NCBI GenBank assembly: GCA_944331895.1
Contig: CALVIX010000004.1
Coordinates: forward strand, 94,520-158,519
Reading direction: 5' to 3'
Length of the DNA: 64,000 nt
Source of the DNA: an uncultured Bacilli bacterium
GTDB taxonomy: Bacteria; Bacillota_I; Bacilli_A; RF39; UBA660
A program made the position numbers and the translations under genes. Below the pieces are notes generated by a model. That model made no database searches. It worked only from the letters and a program-made list of their open reading frames with translations, and was not told where the DNA came from. Shown here piece after piece: positions 25,133 to 33,909 of this stretch. Each line of letters begins with the position of its first letter. Within the stretch, counting starts at the first letter, position 1.

Positions 25133-28100
25133 ATGAAGAGAATATTAAATATTGTACTTTCATGCGCTATATTATTTTCATGCTTTATTCCACCTTTTGA
25201 ATACTCGGAAGTGAAAGCAGCAACTGTAGATGTCTATGGAATTGTTAACTTTAAAGCTGGTGGATGCCGAGTTGTAGAATATACTGATGTCAATTCTGGG
25301 AAACAAGGTTATTTGAATTCTTGTAGTGCAGCTGATGGAGCTTATCTTGGAACTGATAGTTTAGGAAGATATATATTTAAAGTTGCAGGAGTTGCAGGAG
25401 TTTTAAATAGTAACGATGGAACGACAGTAGAACCATTTTATCTATCAAATGGACAAGAAAATACAAAATTATATAATTCTTTTTATCGTAAAGAAAACGG
25501 ATTATTAAAGCACTATATCAACGTCGATACGACAAATTATTATGGATATAATACCATCACACTTGGAATCGAAGATGTCGGATTACAGGAAAATGTCGTT
25601 TATTATAGTTATGATGGACATTATTTCTATACGGATTTTAGAGCAATGATCGACGATTATATGAATGGTGGTTATGCTCATTCTGTAAATCCTAATAATC
25701 CATATTATAATTATTATCAATATATTTCACATCGTAGTATTAGCAATCACTCGGTTGATAACATGAAAGATTATATTCAATCGATGTACAGTAAGAAGCC
25801 AAGTTCGTTTGTCGATACAGATGGCAACGGAATTCACGATTATGCGAATGAATCTCAATTATACGGCGAAGAATTATCGTTTATGGAAAGCCAAAATATC
25901 TACGGGGCAACCGCATATTTAATGTATGGTGTCGCTAGTAACGAGAGTGCTGGTGGACGTAGTAGAATGTCGATCAATCGAAATAACTTGTTTGGACATG
26001 CAGCTTATGATGGAAATACTTCTGCTGCAACGGTATATAGTGCTCCATCTCAAAGCATTTTGACACATGCCAAAAAATATGTTTCTGAGGGATATTTAGA
26101 TCCTTGTGACGGTAATTCAATTGGAAATAATGGATACCAAGCAAATTTATGTGGTAAAGGAAGATATAATGGATCCCATCTTGGTGATAAAGCAAGTGGT
26201 TTAAATGTAAAATATGCTTCTGATCCTTATTGGGGAGAAAAAGCTGCTGCAAATTATTATCAGGCAGACGCGAAGAATTCATTGAAAGATTATAAGAAGT
26301 ATACAATAGGAATTAAAGGAAACAATGTTAGTTATCCAATCTATAAAGAAGCGGATCCGAGTTCAACAGTGTTATATTGGACTGGAACTGTAGTTAACTA
26401 TCCATTTTTGATTTTAGAAACAGTGACTGGACCTGTCATGAATGGAAGCAATGTATGGTACAAAATTCAAACTGATCCAACGCTAAGTAGCGATAGAACT
26501 AGAATTGTTCAGGACTATGGAAATTATGATCACAATAATAACTATGCATATATTCATTCAAGCGCCGTACATATTTTAAAACCAGGAACGCAGAGCGCAA
26601 AAAATAGATATCGTATTACATTCGATCCGGCTGGAGGAACATGGTCAATCGATCAATCGACAGGAGTAAAAACAGTAACAGCAGAAGAATATACGACGCC
26701 AACGATCGATACGCCATATAAAGCAGGATACACATTCTTAGGATGGCAGACGGAACTCATGGCTGCAACAGAAGATACAACTTATGTTGCGCAGTGGAGA
26801 AGTAATAGTGCTTATGAAATCACATTCAATGCGGATGGTGGAACATTCAGTGATGGTTCAGGAACGAAAAAAGTGGCAGCAAATCCTGGAGAAGTTCCAA
26901 CGATCGAATCACCTACAAAAGAAGGATTTACATTTGCCGGATGGACACCAATGGTTACAGCAGCAACAGGGAATGCGACATATACGGCAATGTGGAAAAA
27001 GATAGCAACTTATGATATTACATTCGACGCAAATGGTGGAACTTTTAAAGATGGAAATGCAAAACAAACGCAAACATTACAACAAGGAGTCATGCCAACA
27101 GAACCAGAAGCGCCAACAAGGGCAGGTTATATTTTCAAAGGTTGGGATAAAGAAATAACAACTGCAACGGAAAATACAACTTATAAAGCAGTATGGGAAC
27201 AAGAAAAAAAGACTTTCCAAATTACATTCGATGCGAATGGTGGTGTCTTTGAAGATGGAAAAACTACACAAGTTGTAGATGTGTTAGAAGGAAATATTCC
27301 TGAAACACCAAAAAGTCCAACGAAAAAAGGATATCGCTTCGCTGGATGGGATAAAGAGGTTACAGCAGTAACAGAAAATACAACATATACGGCTTCTTGG
27401 GAAGCGATAAAGACATATGCAATTACATTTGATGCGAATGGCGGAACTTTCGAAAATGGAAAAGATCAAGTGATCGTAAACATAGAAGAAAATACAAGGC
27501 CATCTGCACCAACGCCAACAAAGGAAGGTTATGTTTTCCAGGGATGGGATAAAGAAATTGAAATTGCAACGGAGAATACAACATACACGGCAATATGGAA
27601 AGAATTATCGCTAGATGATTTAGAAGAAAGAGAAGGACTATATTACTTTGATTCGCTAAAAGAAACAAAAAACAAATTACAAATCAAAGGATATCATGCT
27701 ATAAGAGGAATTGATCATACTCTAGAAGAAGAAATATCGTTTTATTTAGTTTTAAAAAATTTAACAACAGAAGAAGAATTTACTCAAGAGTTGAATAGAA
27801 TTACAGACAAAAGCGAAATCACAAGACCAGTATTTAGTAGTGATGGCAAAGATTATACTTATTCATGGTATAAAGGAAATATTGACATTGATGAATTACC
27901 TGATGGCGATTATGAACTTTATATTGTAACAGAAAACAATAATTACTATGCAAGGACAAGAATTAATAACAAAGTTTTAAAAGAGCAAGTAGCAGAATTT
28001 ACAAGTCAAAAAACATTAACGACAAGAAACGATTATCGCAATCCAGAAATGCCTCTACAATTTGTAATAAGAAGTAAAAAAATTGCTGATAAGACCGCAA

Positions 28101-28552
28101 ACAGTGTTTATAATCAATATACACAGTATCGTACTTTTGCTATTGAAAATAATAAATTACATATCAAAGGTACAGCTTATTCTATAGGAATGAATCTAGC
28201 AGAATCTGAGCAAGTTAATAGACGGATTATCTTTGAAAACCAAGAAGACTATACAACATATAGTTATGATTTAGGAAGTATAACAAATGGGATGTACAAA
28301 GTAGGAGCAACACTAAATGATGGTTTAGATAAAACTAGAGCTTGGTTTGATAGTACAGTAGATATTTCAGATATTCCAAAAGGAACATATACTATCTATA
28401 TCGCAACAGAAAGTAATGTTAGTGATTATAGTGAATTAACAGAACTTCTAGCTAGAAACTTAGATGATGTAGTATTAAATACAGATGGAAAAACCTATAG
28501 TTTTACAATTGATACAAATGAAAGATATAGAATAGAAATGAATGTAGAATAA
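25133..28552 (+). CDS. Secreted glucosaminidase-like repeat protein
   Basis: 1139 aa with GGAGG upstream. The signal peptide covers about residues 1-30 (MKRILNIVLSCAILFSCF...KAA). Residues about 200-390 resemble the GH73/endo-beta-N-acetylglucosaminidase fold, with the putative catalytic Glu271 in ASNESAGG followed by NNLFGH and a second conserved stretch ending YWGEKAAANYY. An SH3-like segment (about 395-485) precedes five InlB/Listeria-Bacteroides repeats (about 493-823, roughly 66 aa each; ITFDANGGTF...GW...ATENTTYTAxW). The C-terminus (about 830-1139) holds two copies of a roughly 150-aa module with xxIKGxAY and IDIxxxPxGxYxxYIxTE. No LPXTG anchor is present, so attachment is probably non-covalent. 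It likely remodels peptidoglycan at the cell surface. Confidence 0.82.
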   Translation: MKRILNIVLSCAILFSCFIPPFEYSEVKAATVDVYGIVNFKAGGCRVVEYTDVNSGKQGYLNSCSAADGAYLGTDSLGRYIFKVAGVAGVLNSNDGTTVEPFYLSNGQENTKLYNSFYRKENGLLKHYINVDTTNYYGYNTITLGIEDVGLQENVVYYSYDGHYFYTDFRAMIDDYMNGGYAHSVNPNNPYYNYYQYISHRSISNHSVDNMKDYIQSMYSKKPSSFVDTDGNGIHDYANESQLYGEELSFMESQNIYGATAYLMYGVASNESAGGRSRMSINRNNLFGHAAYDGNTSAATVYSAPSQSILTHAKKYVSEGYLDPCDGNSIGNNGYQANLCGKGRYNGSHLGDKASGLNVKYASDPYWGEKAAANYYQADAKNSLKDYKKYTIGIKGNNVSYPIYKEADPSSTVLYWTGTVVNYPFLILETVTGPVMNGSNVWYKIQTDPTLSSDRTRIVQDYGNYDHNNNYAYIHSSAVHILKPGTQSAKNRYRITFDPAGGTWSIDQSTGVKTVTAEEYTTPTIDTPYKAGYTFLGWQTELMAATEDTTYVAQWRSNSAYEITFNADGGTFSDGSGTKKVAANPGEVPTIESPTKEGFTFAGWTPMVTAATGNATYTAMWKKIATYDITFDANGGTFKDGNAKQTQTLQQGVMPTEPEAPTRAGYIFKGWDKEITTATENTTYKAVWEQEKKTFQITFDANGGVFEDGKTTQVVDVLEGNIPETPKSPTKKGYRFAGWDKEVTAVTENTTYTASWEAIKTYAITFDANGGTFENGKDQVIVNIEENTRPSAPTPTKEGYVFQGWDKEIEIATENTTYTAIWKELSLDDLEEREGLYYFDSLKETKNKLQIKGYHAIRGIDHTLEEEISFYLVLKNLTTEEEFTQELNRITDKSEITRPVFSSDGKDYTYSWYKGNIDIDELPDGDYELYIVTENNNYYARTRINNKVLKEQVAEFTSQKTLTTRNDYRNPEMPLQFVIRSKKIADKTANSVYNQYTQYRTFAIENNKLHIKGTAYSIGMNLAESEQVNRRIIFENQEDYTTYSYDLGSITNGMYKVGATLNDGLDKTRAWFDSTVDISDIPKGTYTIYIATESNVSDYSELTELLARNLDDVVLNTDGKTYSFTIDTNERYRIEMNVE
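26609..27602 (+). repeat. Five tandem InlB-type (Flg_new) protein repeats
   Basis: Five direct repeats of about 198 bases within the glucosaminidase-like gene. Each encodes ITFDANGG near its start and GW near its middle and ends in an aromatic YxAxW. Units 3-5 are the most alike at DNA level and units 1-2 the most divergent, which fits duplication of the 3' units. Confidence 0.85.
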
Positions 28553-28568
28553 AAATGTGAGAAGAACT

Positions 28569-28630
28569 AGGTTCTATTAAAAATTGTATTGGTGTGAAAA
28601 GTACTAATACAATTTGGGAACCTGTTTTTT
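28569..28630 (+). terminator. Terminator after the glucosaminidase-like gene
   Basis: Two-part stem: outer AGGTTC / GAACCT and inner AAATTGTATT / AATACAATTT, followed by T6. Confidence 0.8.
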
Positions 28631-28696
28631 ATACCCTAGAAATAGGGATTATATCAGTGCTCACCAACACAAATTTTAATAATAGTACCAAAAAGA

Positions 28697-28727
28697 AAAG
28701 TCTCGCTTAAATGCGAGGCTTTTTTTA
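28697..28727. terminator. Terminator of the PASTA gene (minus strand)
   Basis: AAAGTCTCGC / GCGAGGCTTT stem with one G-U pair and A/T flanks, overlapping the PASTA stop codon. It can serve both strands. Confidence 0.8.
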
Positions 28728-30866
28728 TTGTTTTTGTTGAATTTTTAATGTATATATATCACAATGATTAAGAGCATGTTCATCAATTTCGCTACTATTA
28801 ACAAGTAATCCACTTCCAAGACCGGCGGAAACATATTGGCAGCTAAAATGAACGTTCGGATAAGTTTTTTTAATATTAGAACAAGTAGTAGTAGGCTCAC
28901 TAGAAAGTAATTCGTCGTAAATATACACCATAGTAATTTGGCTCCGATCACAAACTGGAGTAGGTGGAGTCGGATTGTTATTTCCGCTATTACTGTTATT
29001 TCCGGAGTTATTACCTGAATTATTTGAACTTCCACCACTAGGTTTTGGTCCATTGCTGACAGTAAGAACAACTGTCGCACCATTTACGATTTGAGCTCCA
29101 GCATTTGTGTCTTGATGGATAATCGTACCTTTTGCTTGACTAGAATAAGCATAGTTTAATTTACAACTAATACCAGCTGATTTACATGTATTTTGTGCGG
29201 CACTTGAAGTCATTCCTACAAAGTTTGGTACTTGTACTGCTTTTCCTTTTGATACGACAACTTCAATTCCTTGTCCTTCGATTAGAAAATCGCCTGGTTT
29301 TACAGAGGTTGAAATAATTTGACCAGATGGTACTTCGGAAAATTGCTCTGTAATGTTAACTGAAATATTGTGTTGTAGTGCGAAGGATTTGATTTTCTCT
29401 AAGTCACCAGTTCCGAATTGAATCATTTTTAATGGTCCCTTAGAAGTAATAATATAAATTGTTTGTCCTTCTTCGATCGTATCTCCTGCTTTTACGCTCG
29501 ATCTTTTGATTTTTCCTGCTTTAATAGTTTCGTCATATTCGCTATTGAAAAGTACTTTAACCTTATTTTTGTCTGCCCACTTACTAATTTCTTCGAGGGT
29601 CATTTTAGTAAAATCAGGAGCTTTTAATTTCTTTCCTTTTGATATAGTTAATGTAACTGTCATTTCCTTTTGATTGATCATAACACCTTCTTTAGGATCA
29701 GTAGAAATGACACGGCCTTTTGTTACTTCATCGCTAAATTGATATACGATTTCATATTTGATTCCGTTTCTCTTTAACCAGAGAGTGGCGTCAAATTCTT
29801 CCATATTTGTTAAATCTTTCATCTTCACTGGTTCTAAATCTTCTTCGCGTCCAAGAGAAAATTTCATAGCTAATTCGTCACTTCGTTTCATTTCACCGCT
29901 ACGACTTTGCTCGATTGCATTATCTCTTTTCTCTTCGGAAAACTCATAGTTGATAAGAACGTTATTTAATTTGTTTTTCTTAATGATGCTGACAACTTCA
30001 TCGATGTTCCATCCAATCATGTCTGGAACGTTGACGATCATATCATAATTAGGTCCTTCAGATACGATGACATTTAAGTAGTCAATATCTTTTACTAGAG
30101 TGTTTGGCTCTACGTTTTGACTAATAATTTTGTTTGTTTTGACATTATCGCTGTAATCGTATTCATAGTTTAATTTGACTTTATTGTCACTTGCCCATGT
30201 GATTACCTTTGCGATCGTCTGATTGGAAAAGTCTTCAATATATGCTTGTTGTGGTAGTACGAGAAGTTCTGTCTTTACCGCAACGTGAAAACCGATAAAT
30301 GCTATTAAGATAAATGTTGTAAAGATCGTCATCTTTTTTTTCAACGAATCTTTAGTAACCAAACTTGTAAAAATAAAGAAGATAGCAAACGCACTAATGA
30401 GAGAACTATTTATGATGATGAATAATTGATCGATCTGATGGAATGAATCATAAATACTATAGCCGAGGAATCCTGCTACTAACAGGAAGATAAGGCATAG
30501 ATAGAATTTAGAAAAATTTCCCCATCCTGTTTTTTCGGGTTGCTTGTTTTGTTCGATCGTAGTAGATCTTTGGAGAGACATTCTCTTGGTATCTTCTAGA
30601 TCTTTTTTGATTTCATTCATCTGTTGTTGGTGTAATTTCATCGTGTCTTCTATTTTTTTAATTTCTTTAGGAACTTCGTCCGATTTTTCCTTTTGTTCTT
30701 TTTTCATCCGTTTTCTTTTATTTTTCTCAAGTTCTTTGATGAGTTGATCTTCAAACTTTTTTTGTTTTGCTCTTTTTCTTTTTTCTTTTCGACTCATAAT
30801 CTCTGTAAATGAATTATCATCATTGGCAAGAGAATTGATCAGTTCTTTTTTTCTATTACTATCCAT
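28725..30866 (-). CDS. Membrane protein with six PASTA domains and no kinase domain
   Basis: 713 aa; the ATG has AGGTGATC upstream. Residues 1-105 are a highly charged Lys/Glu-rich coiled-coil cytoplasmic region (KEKRKRAKQKKFEDQL...). Three membrane helices follow at about 117-137, 145-165 and 174-197. Six PASTA repeats (about 205-605, each 62-68 aa) show the ...Y.....GxVISxxxxxGxxxxxGxxVxxxxSKG pattern. A Gly/Ser/Asn linker (about 607-640) leads to a C-terminal roughly 70-aa domain with four Cys. PASTA repeats bind muropeptides or lipid II and usually sit on PknB/StkP kinases or PBP2x. Here neither catalytic domain is present, so a structural or sensor role is inferred. Confidence 0.87.
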   Translation of the reverse strand: MDSNRKKELINSLANDDNSFTEIMSRKEKRKRAKQKKFEDQLIKELEKNKRKRMKKEQKEKSDEVPKEIKKIEDTMKLHQQQMNEIKKDLEDTKRMSLQRSTTIEQNKQPEKTGWGNFSKFYLCLIFLLVAGFLGYSIYDSFHQIDQLFIIINSSLISAFAIFFIFTSLVTKDSLKKKMTIFTTFILIAFIGFHVAVKTELLVLPQQAYIEDFSNQTIAKVITWASDNKVKLNYEYDYSDNVKTNKIISQNVEPNTLVKDIDYLNVIVSEGPNYDMIVNVPDMIGWNIDEVVSIIKKNKLNNVLINYEFSEEKRDNAIEQSRSGEMKRSDELAMKFSLGREEDLEPVKMKDLTNMEEFDATLWLKRNGIKYEIVYQFSDEVTKGRVISTDPKEGVMINQKEMTVTLTISKGKKLKAPDFTKMTLEEISKWADKNKVKVLFNSEYDETIKAGKIKRSSVKAGDTIEEGQTIYIITSKGPLKMIQFGTGDLEKIKSFALQHNISVNITEQFSEVPSGQIISTSVKPGDFLIEGQGIEVVVSKGKAVQVPNFVGMTSSAAQNTCKSAGISCKLNYAYSSQAKGTIIHQDTNAGAQIVNGATVVLTVSNGPKPSGGSSNNSGNNSGNNSNSGNNNPTPPTPVCDRSQITMVYIYDELLSSEPTTTCSNIKKTYPNVHFSCQYVSAGLGSGLLVNSSEIDEHALNHCDIYTLKIQQKQ

Positions 30867-30979
30867 ATGATCACCTTATAATATTATATCGTATTTTGTC
30901 AAAATAAGAAAGGAAAATGCTTTGGAAATTTTTGTGGTATACATTTGATTGATATCTAGTTTCTTAGAAAAAGAGAGTG

Positions 30980-30988
30980 TGTTATAAT
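30980..30988 (+). promoter_or_regulatory. Extended -10 promoter of the unknown 567-aa gene
   Basis: TG-T-TATAAT, 24 bases before the start codon at 31013; no convincing -35. Confidence 0.55.
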
Positions 30989-31012
30989 AAAGGTAACAAA
31001 CGGGGTGAGATA

Positions 31013-32716
31013 ATGAAAAGAAATACGGTAAAAGAGGTTTATGAAAGTATCAAAAACCCGATGGAATGTGAAGATGTTTTGAACTTTTTAGAATCGCTCT
31101 ATCAAAGAAGTGCGGTACCTATGGTTAATGCGAATGAATTTATACCGAATGTCCCACGGGATATCGATATTGAAAGTGCATTATTAGATGGATATTGTGA
31201 CCAAAAGAAAAGCGAAATGACGGGGATGCCTCAATTAGAAAATTATCTGTGGAATCTTTGGCGTCAGAACATGTTAAATAGCTATAAAGAAGACGAGGAT
31301 GTAAAACGATTACAAAATTTATTAACTAAAATTACTTTTCCTTGCTCAAACGATGAGATGAAAGAGCTCGAACAATGTCCAAATTTTAAAAAGTATGTCT
31401 GGAAAAAGGAAGGGATGGACACAAATGCACATTTCTTATGTTCACGAAATTTACATGCGCTTGATGGCAAGACAATGTCAATACAACATCAATTGATGAT
31501 GAATCTAGAATCAAGTGATGTCGCTTTTTTGACGTATGAGTTTATTTCGTATTGCGAAGAAATGCAACTTCCGTATTATATTTGGATTCCTAAAGAATCG
31601 AGCAAAATTCGTACAGTTGAAATTGGTGCAGACAGCGAGAATTTATGTACATATTTAGAAATATTGCGAAAGATTCAAAAAGAGCATCCCGAGATAGCAA
31701 AACGATGTGGAAGGCCGCCAATCTTTAGCGGAAAAATCGATGAGTGGATTGGGTATGTATCTGTAGTCGTTGGAACATCACCACATACTCTATTTAGAAT
31801 GCAAGAAAAAAGATTGATGGAATATTTTAACGATGTTACTGTGGAATGTTTAAATTGGTTAGATGAAAATAAAATGGAAAAAATGTTAGATGATAAACAG
31901 AGGGAAGTTACGGTGTTAGAATATTTAACACAGACACAGACATTAGCGACCAAAGGAGATTTAGGATATACGTTGAGACAACACTACACTGAGGTTGCAA
32001 GTTGTTTTCCAGCGTTGAGAAAGATATGGAGAGAGAAGTTACAAAAATCATTTCACGATTCTCATTTGTGGGATGAAAAGATTTGCTTTCGACCGGAGAT
32101 AAAGGATATCGTCATGAAAGATCATATAGAAGAGGAACAGTGTAGGGAATTTTTTGAACGACACTCAAATGAACCATGGGATAGCTATTATTTAATTCGC
32201 ATGTTACCAGAAAGTTTAGGAAAGAAGCAAGTGTTGTTTCCAGATGGAACAACGGGTGAATTACAACGATACATAGAAGAAGTGATGACAGATTATATTC
32301 CAAGTGGTGGACAACTTCCACTATGGAATGGAGAAGTGGTTCGCGTAGATCAATTTGTTAAAGATGTCGTTTTATTTGAAGGACAATATCGATACCATGG
32401 AAATATAGAAAAGATGATATCTTCATCGGTCAACGTAGATCGATTCCATGATTTTCCTTTTCAAGAAAAGAATGTGCAAGAGAAAGAATCTTTGGTACGC
32501 CATGAAAGCGAAAATGTAATATTGAAAAGAATGTATCAGTTATTATTGCAAATGAAACCGAATCAATTAAAAAGTTATGCTGGTTCGCAAAGTGGATTAG
32601 AGAGTATAAAGGAACTGCAAAAAATGGAATTAACAGAAGAAAAAGATATTCAATTGCGAAATGAAATGATTGAAATATTGCAATCGGAACAGGAGAGGAA
32701 AGCGAAAAAAATGTAA
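31013..32716 (+). CDS. Unrecognised 567-aa cytosolic protein
   Basis: The ATG at 31013 has GGGGTGAGA upstream; the frame is open 12 codons further without a site. There is no signal peptide or membrane helix, and the C-terminus is highly charged and helical. Residues about 150-235 alternate strand and helix: VAFLTYEFISYCEEMQLPYY, then TVEIGADSENLCTYLEIL, then CGRPPIFSGKIDEWIGYV. This last block looks like the best conserved core and resembles, from memory, large uncharacterised proteins of gut Firmicutes; I cannot name a family. No catalytic signature (kinase, nuclease or transferase) is visible. It is a single-gene unit upstream of prfA with no obvious partner. Confidence 0.7.
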   Translation: MKRNTVKEVYESIKNPMECEDVLNFLESLYQRSAVPMVNANEFIPNVPRDIDIESALLDGYCDQKKSEMTGMPQLENYLWNLWRQNMLNSYKEDEDVKRLQNLLTKITFPCSNDEMKELEQCPNFKKYVWKKEGMDTNAHFLCSRNLHALDGKTMSIQHQLMMNLESSDVAFLTYEFISYCEEMQLPYYIWIPKESSKIRTVEIGADSENLCTYLEILRKIQKEHPEIAKRCGRPPIFSGKIDEWIGYVSVVVGTSPHTLFRMQEKRLMEYFNDVTVECLNWLDENKMEKMLDDKQREVTVLEYLTQTQTLATKGDLGYTLRQHYTEVASCFPALRKIWREKLQKSFHDSHLWDEKICFRPEIKDIVMKDHIEEEQCREFFERHSNEPWDSYYLIRMLPESLGKKQVLFPDGTTGELQRYIEEVMTDYIPSGGQLPLWNGEVVRVDQFVKDVVLFEGQYRYHGNIEKMISSSVNVDRFHDFPFQEKNVQEKESLVRHESENVILKRMYQLLLQMKPNQLKSYAGSQSGLESIKELQKMELTEEKDIQLRNEMIEILQSEQERKAKKM

Positions 32717-32816
32717 TACGTTTGAACCATAGTAGTATGATGTATAATGGGAAAAGAATTGCGTATTCGATTAAAATATAGTATAATTTTTGTGCGAATG
32801 AAACCGGAGGGATAAT

Positions 32817-33875
32817 ATGATAGAAAGATTACAAGCAATTGAAAAAAGATATCAAGAGATAAATGAAGAGATCATGAAACCGGAAAATATAGCCAATGTT
32901 AAAAAAACATTAGAACTAACAAAGGAACAAGCATCTTTAAAAGATGCCTATGAAGCATATCAAGAATATAAGAAAATACTTTCGGGAATCGAAGAATCAA
33001 AAGAGATGTTGCATGATCCAGAGTTAGGTGAAATTGCAAAGGAAGAATTATCACTACTAGAAGACAAGAAAGCTAAGATGGATAAAGAATTAGAGATTAT
33101 ACTTTTACCAAAGGATCCAAACGATGGAAAAAATGTTATTGTAGAAATTCGTGGTGCTGCTGGTGGAGATGAAGCTAACATTTTCGCTGGAGATTTATAT
33201 CGTATGTATACGAAGTATGCTGAAAAAGAGGGATGGAAAACGGAAGTTTTGGAAGAGTATCCTTCAGAAGCAGGTGGATATTCATTGATTCAATTTATGG
33301 TCAAAGGGGATAACGTATATTCTAAATTAAAATACGAATCAGGAGCACATCGTGTACAAAGAGTTCCAGAGACAGAGACGCAAGGACGTGTCCATACGTC
33401 AACAGCAACTGTCTTAGTGATGCCAGAAGCAGATGAGGTAGATTCAGAATTAGATATGAATGATGTTCGAGTAGATATTACTCGTAGTAGTGGATGTGGA
33501 GGACAAGGAGTTAATACGACGGATTCTGCTGTTCGTTTAACGCATATTCCAACAGGACTTGTCGTTTATTCACAGACAGAACGTTCTCAAATTAAAAACA
33601 AAGAGAAAGCAATTAAAATCTTACAAGCACGTCTCTATGACTTAAAGATGCAAGAACATGAAAAGGAAGTTGGTGCGGAACGTAGAAGTAAGATCGGAAC
33701 AGGAGATCGTAGCGAAAAGATACGTACGTATAACTATCCACAAAATCGTGTGACAGATCACCGTATCGGATTTACATTAAAACAATTAGATCGTGTGATG
33801 GAAGGTAATTTGCACGAAATTATCGATGCTTTAATTAACGAAGATCAAGCGAGAAAATTAAGAGGAGAAGAATAA
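32817..33875 (+). CDS. prfA: Peptide chain release factor 1
   Basis: 352 aa; class I release factor reading UAA and UAG. The anticodon-like tripeptide region is QRVPETETQGRVHTS (PET rather than the E. coli PAT, still P-x-T). The peptidyl-hydrolase loop is SSGCGGQGVNTTDSAVR, with GGQ near residue 229, and is followed by QTERSQIKNKEKA. Length is normal. CGGAGG lies upstream of the start. prmC, which methylates the GGQ glutamine, follows directly. Confidence 0.96.
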   Translation: MIERLQAIEKRYQEINEEIMKPENIANVKKTLELTKEQASLKDAYEAYQEYKKILSGIEESKEMLHDPELGEIAKEELSLLEDKKAKMDKELEIILLPKDPNDGKNVIVEIRGAAGGDEANIFAGDLYRMYTKYAEKEGWKTEVLEEYPSEAGGYSLIQFMVKGDNVYSKLKYESGAHRVQRVPETETQGRVHTSTATVLVMPEADEVDSELDMNDVRVDITRSSGCGGQGVNTTDSAVRLTHIPTGLVVYSQTERSQIKNKEKAIKILQARLYDLKMQEHEKEVGAERRSKIGTGDRSEKIRTYNYPQNRVTDHRIGFTLKQLDRVMEGNLHEIIDALINEDQARKLRGEE

Positions 33876-33899
33876 ATGACTCGATCAAAGAGTCATTTT
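33874..33899 (+). promoter_or_regulatory. Hairpin between prfA and prmC (attenuator or terminator)
   Basis: ATGACTC / GAGTCAT stem with loop GATCAAA, followed by only three or four T. It lies over a 13-codon frame that begins directly after the prfA stop (see findings). The short T tract suggests partial termination or translational control rather than full termination. Confidence 0.55.
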
Positions 33900-33909
33900 G
33901 ATTATCGAA

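Noticed and set aside
26609..27602. CRISPR-like array
   Set aside because: The repeats are long (about 198 bases), imperfect, in frame and encode a known protein repeat without spacers.
26784..27668. Several short frames on both strands inside the InlB-repeat region
   Set aside because: They repeat with the period of the direct repeats and are shadow frames of the real gene.
25133..28552. Possible adhesin of the LPXTG sortase-anchored type
   Set aside because: InlB-type repeats suggested it, but the C-terminus ends without LPXTG, hydrophobic helix or basic tail.
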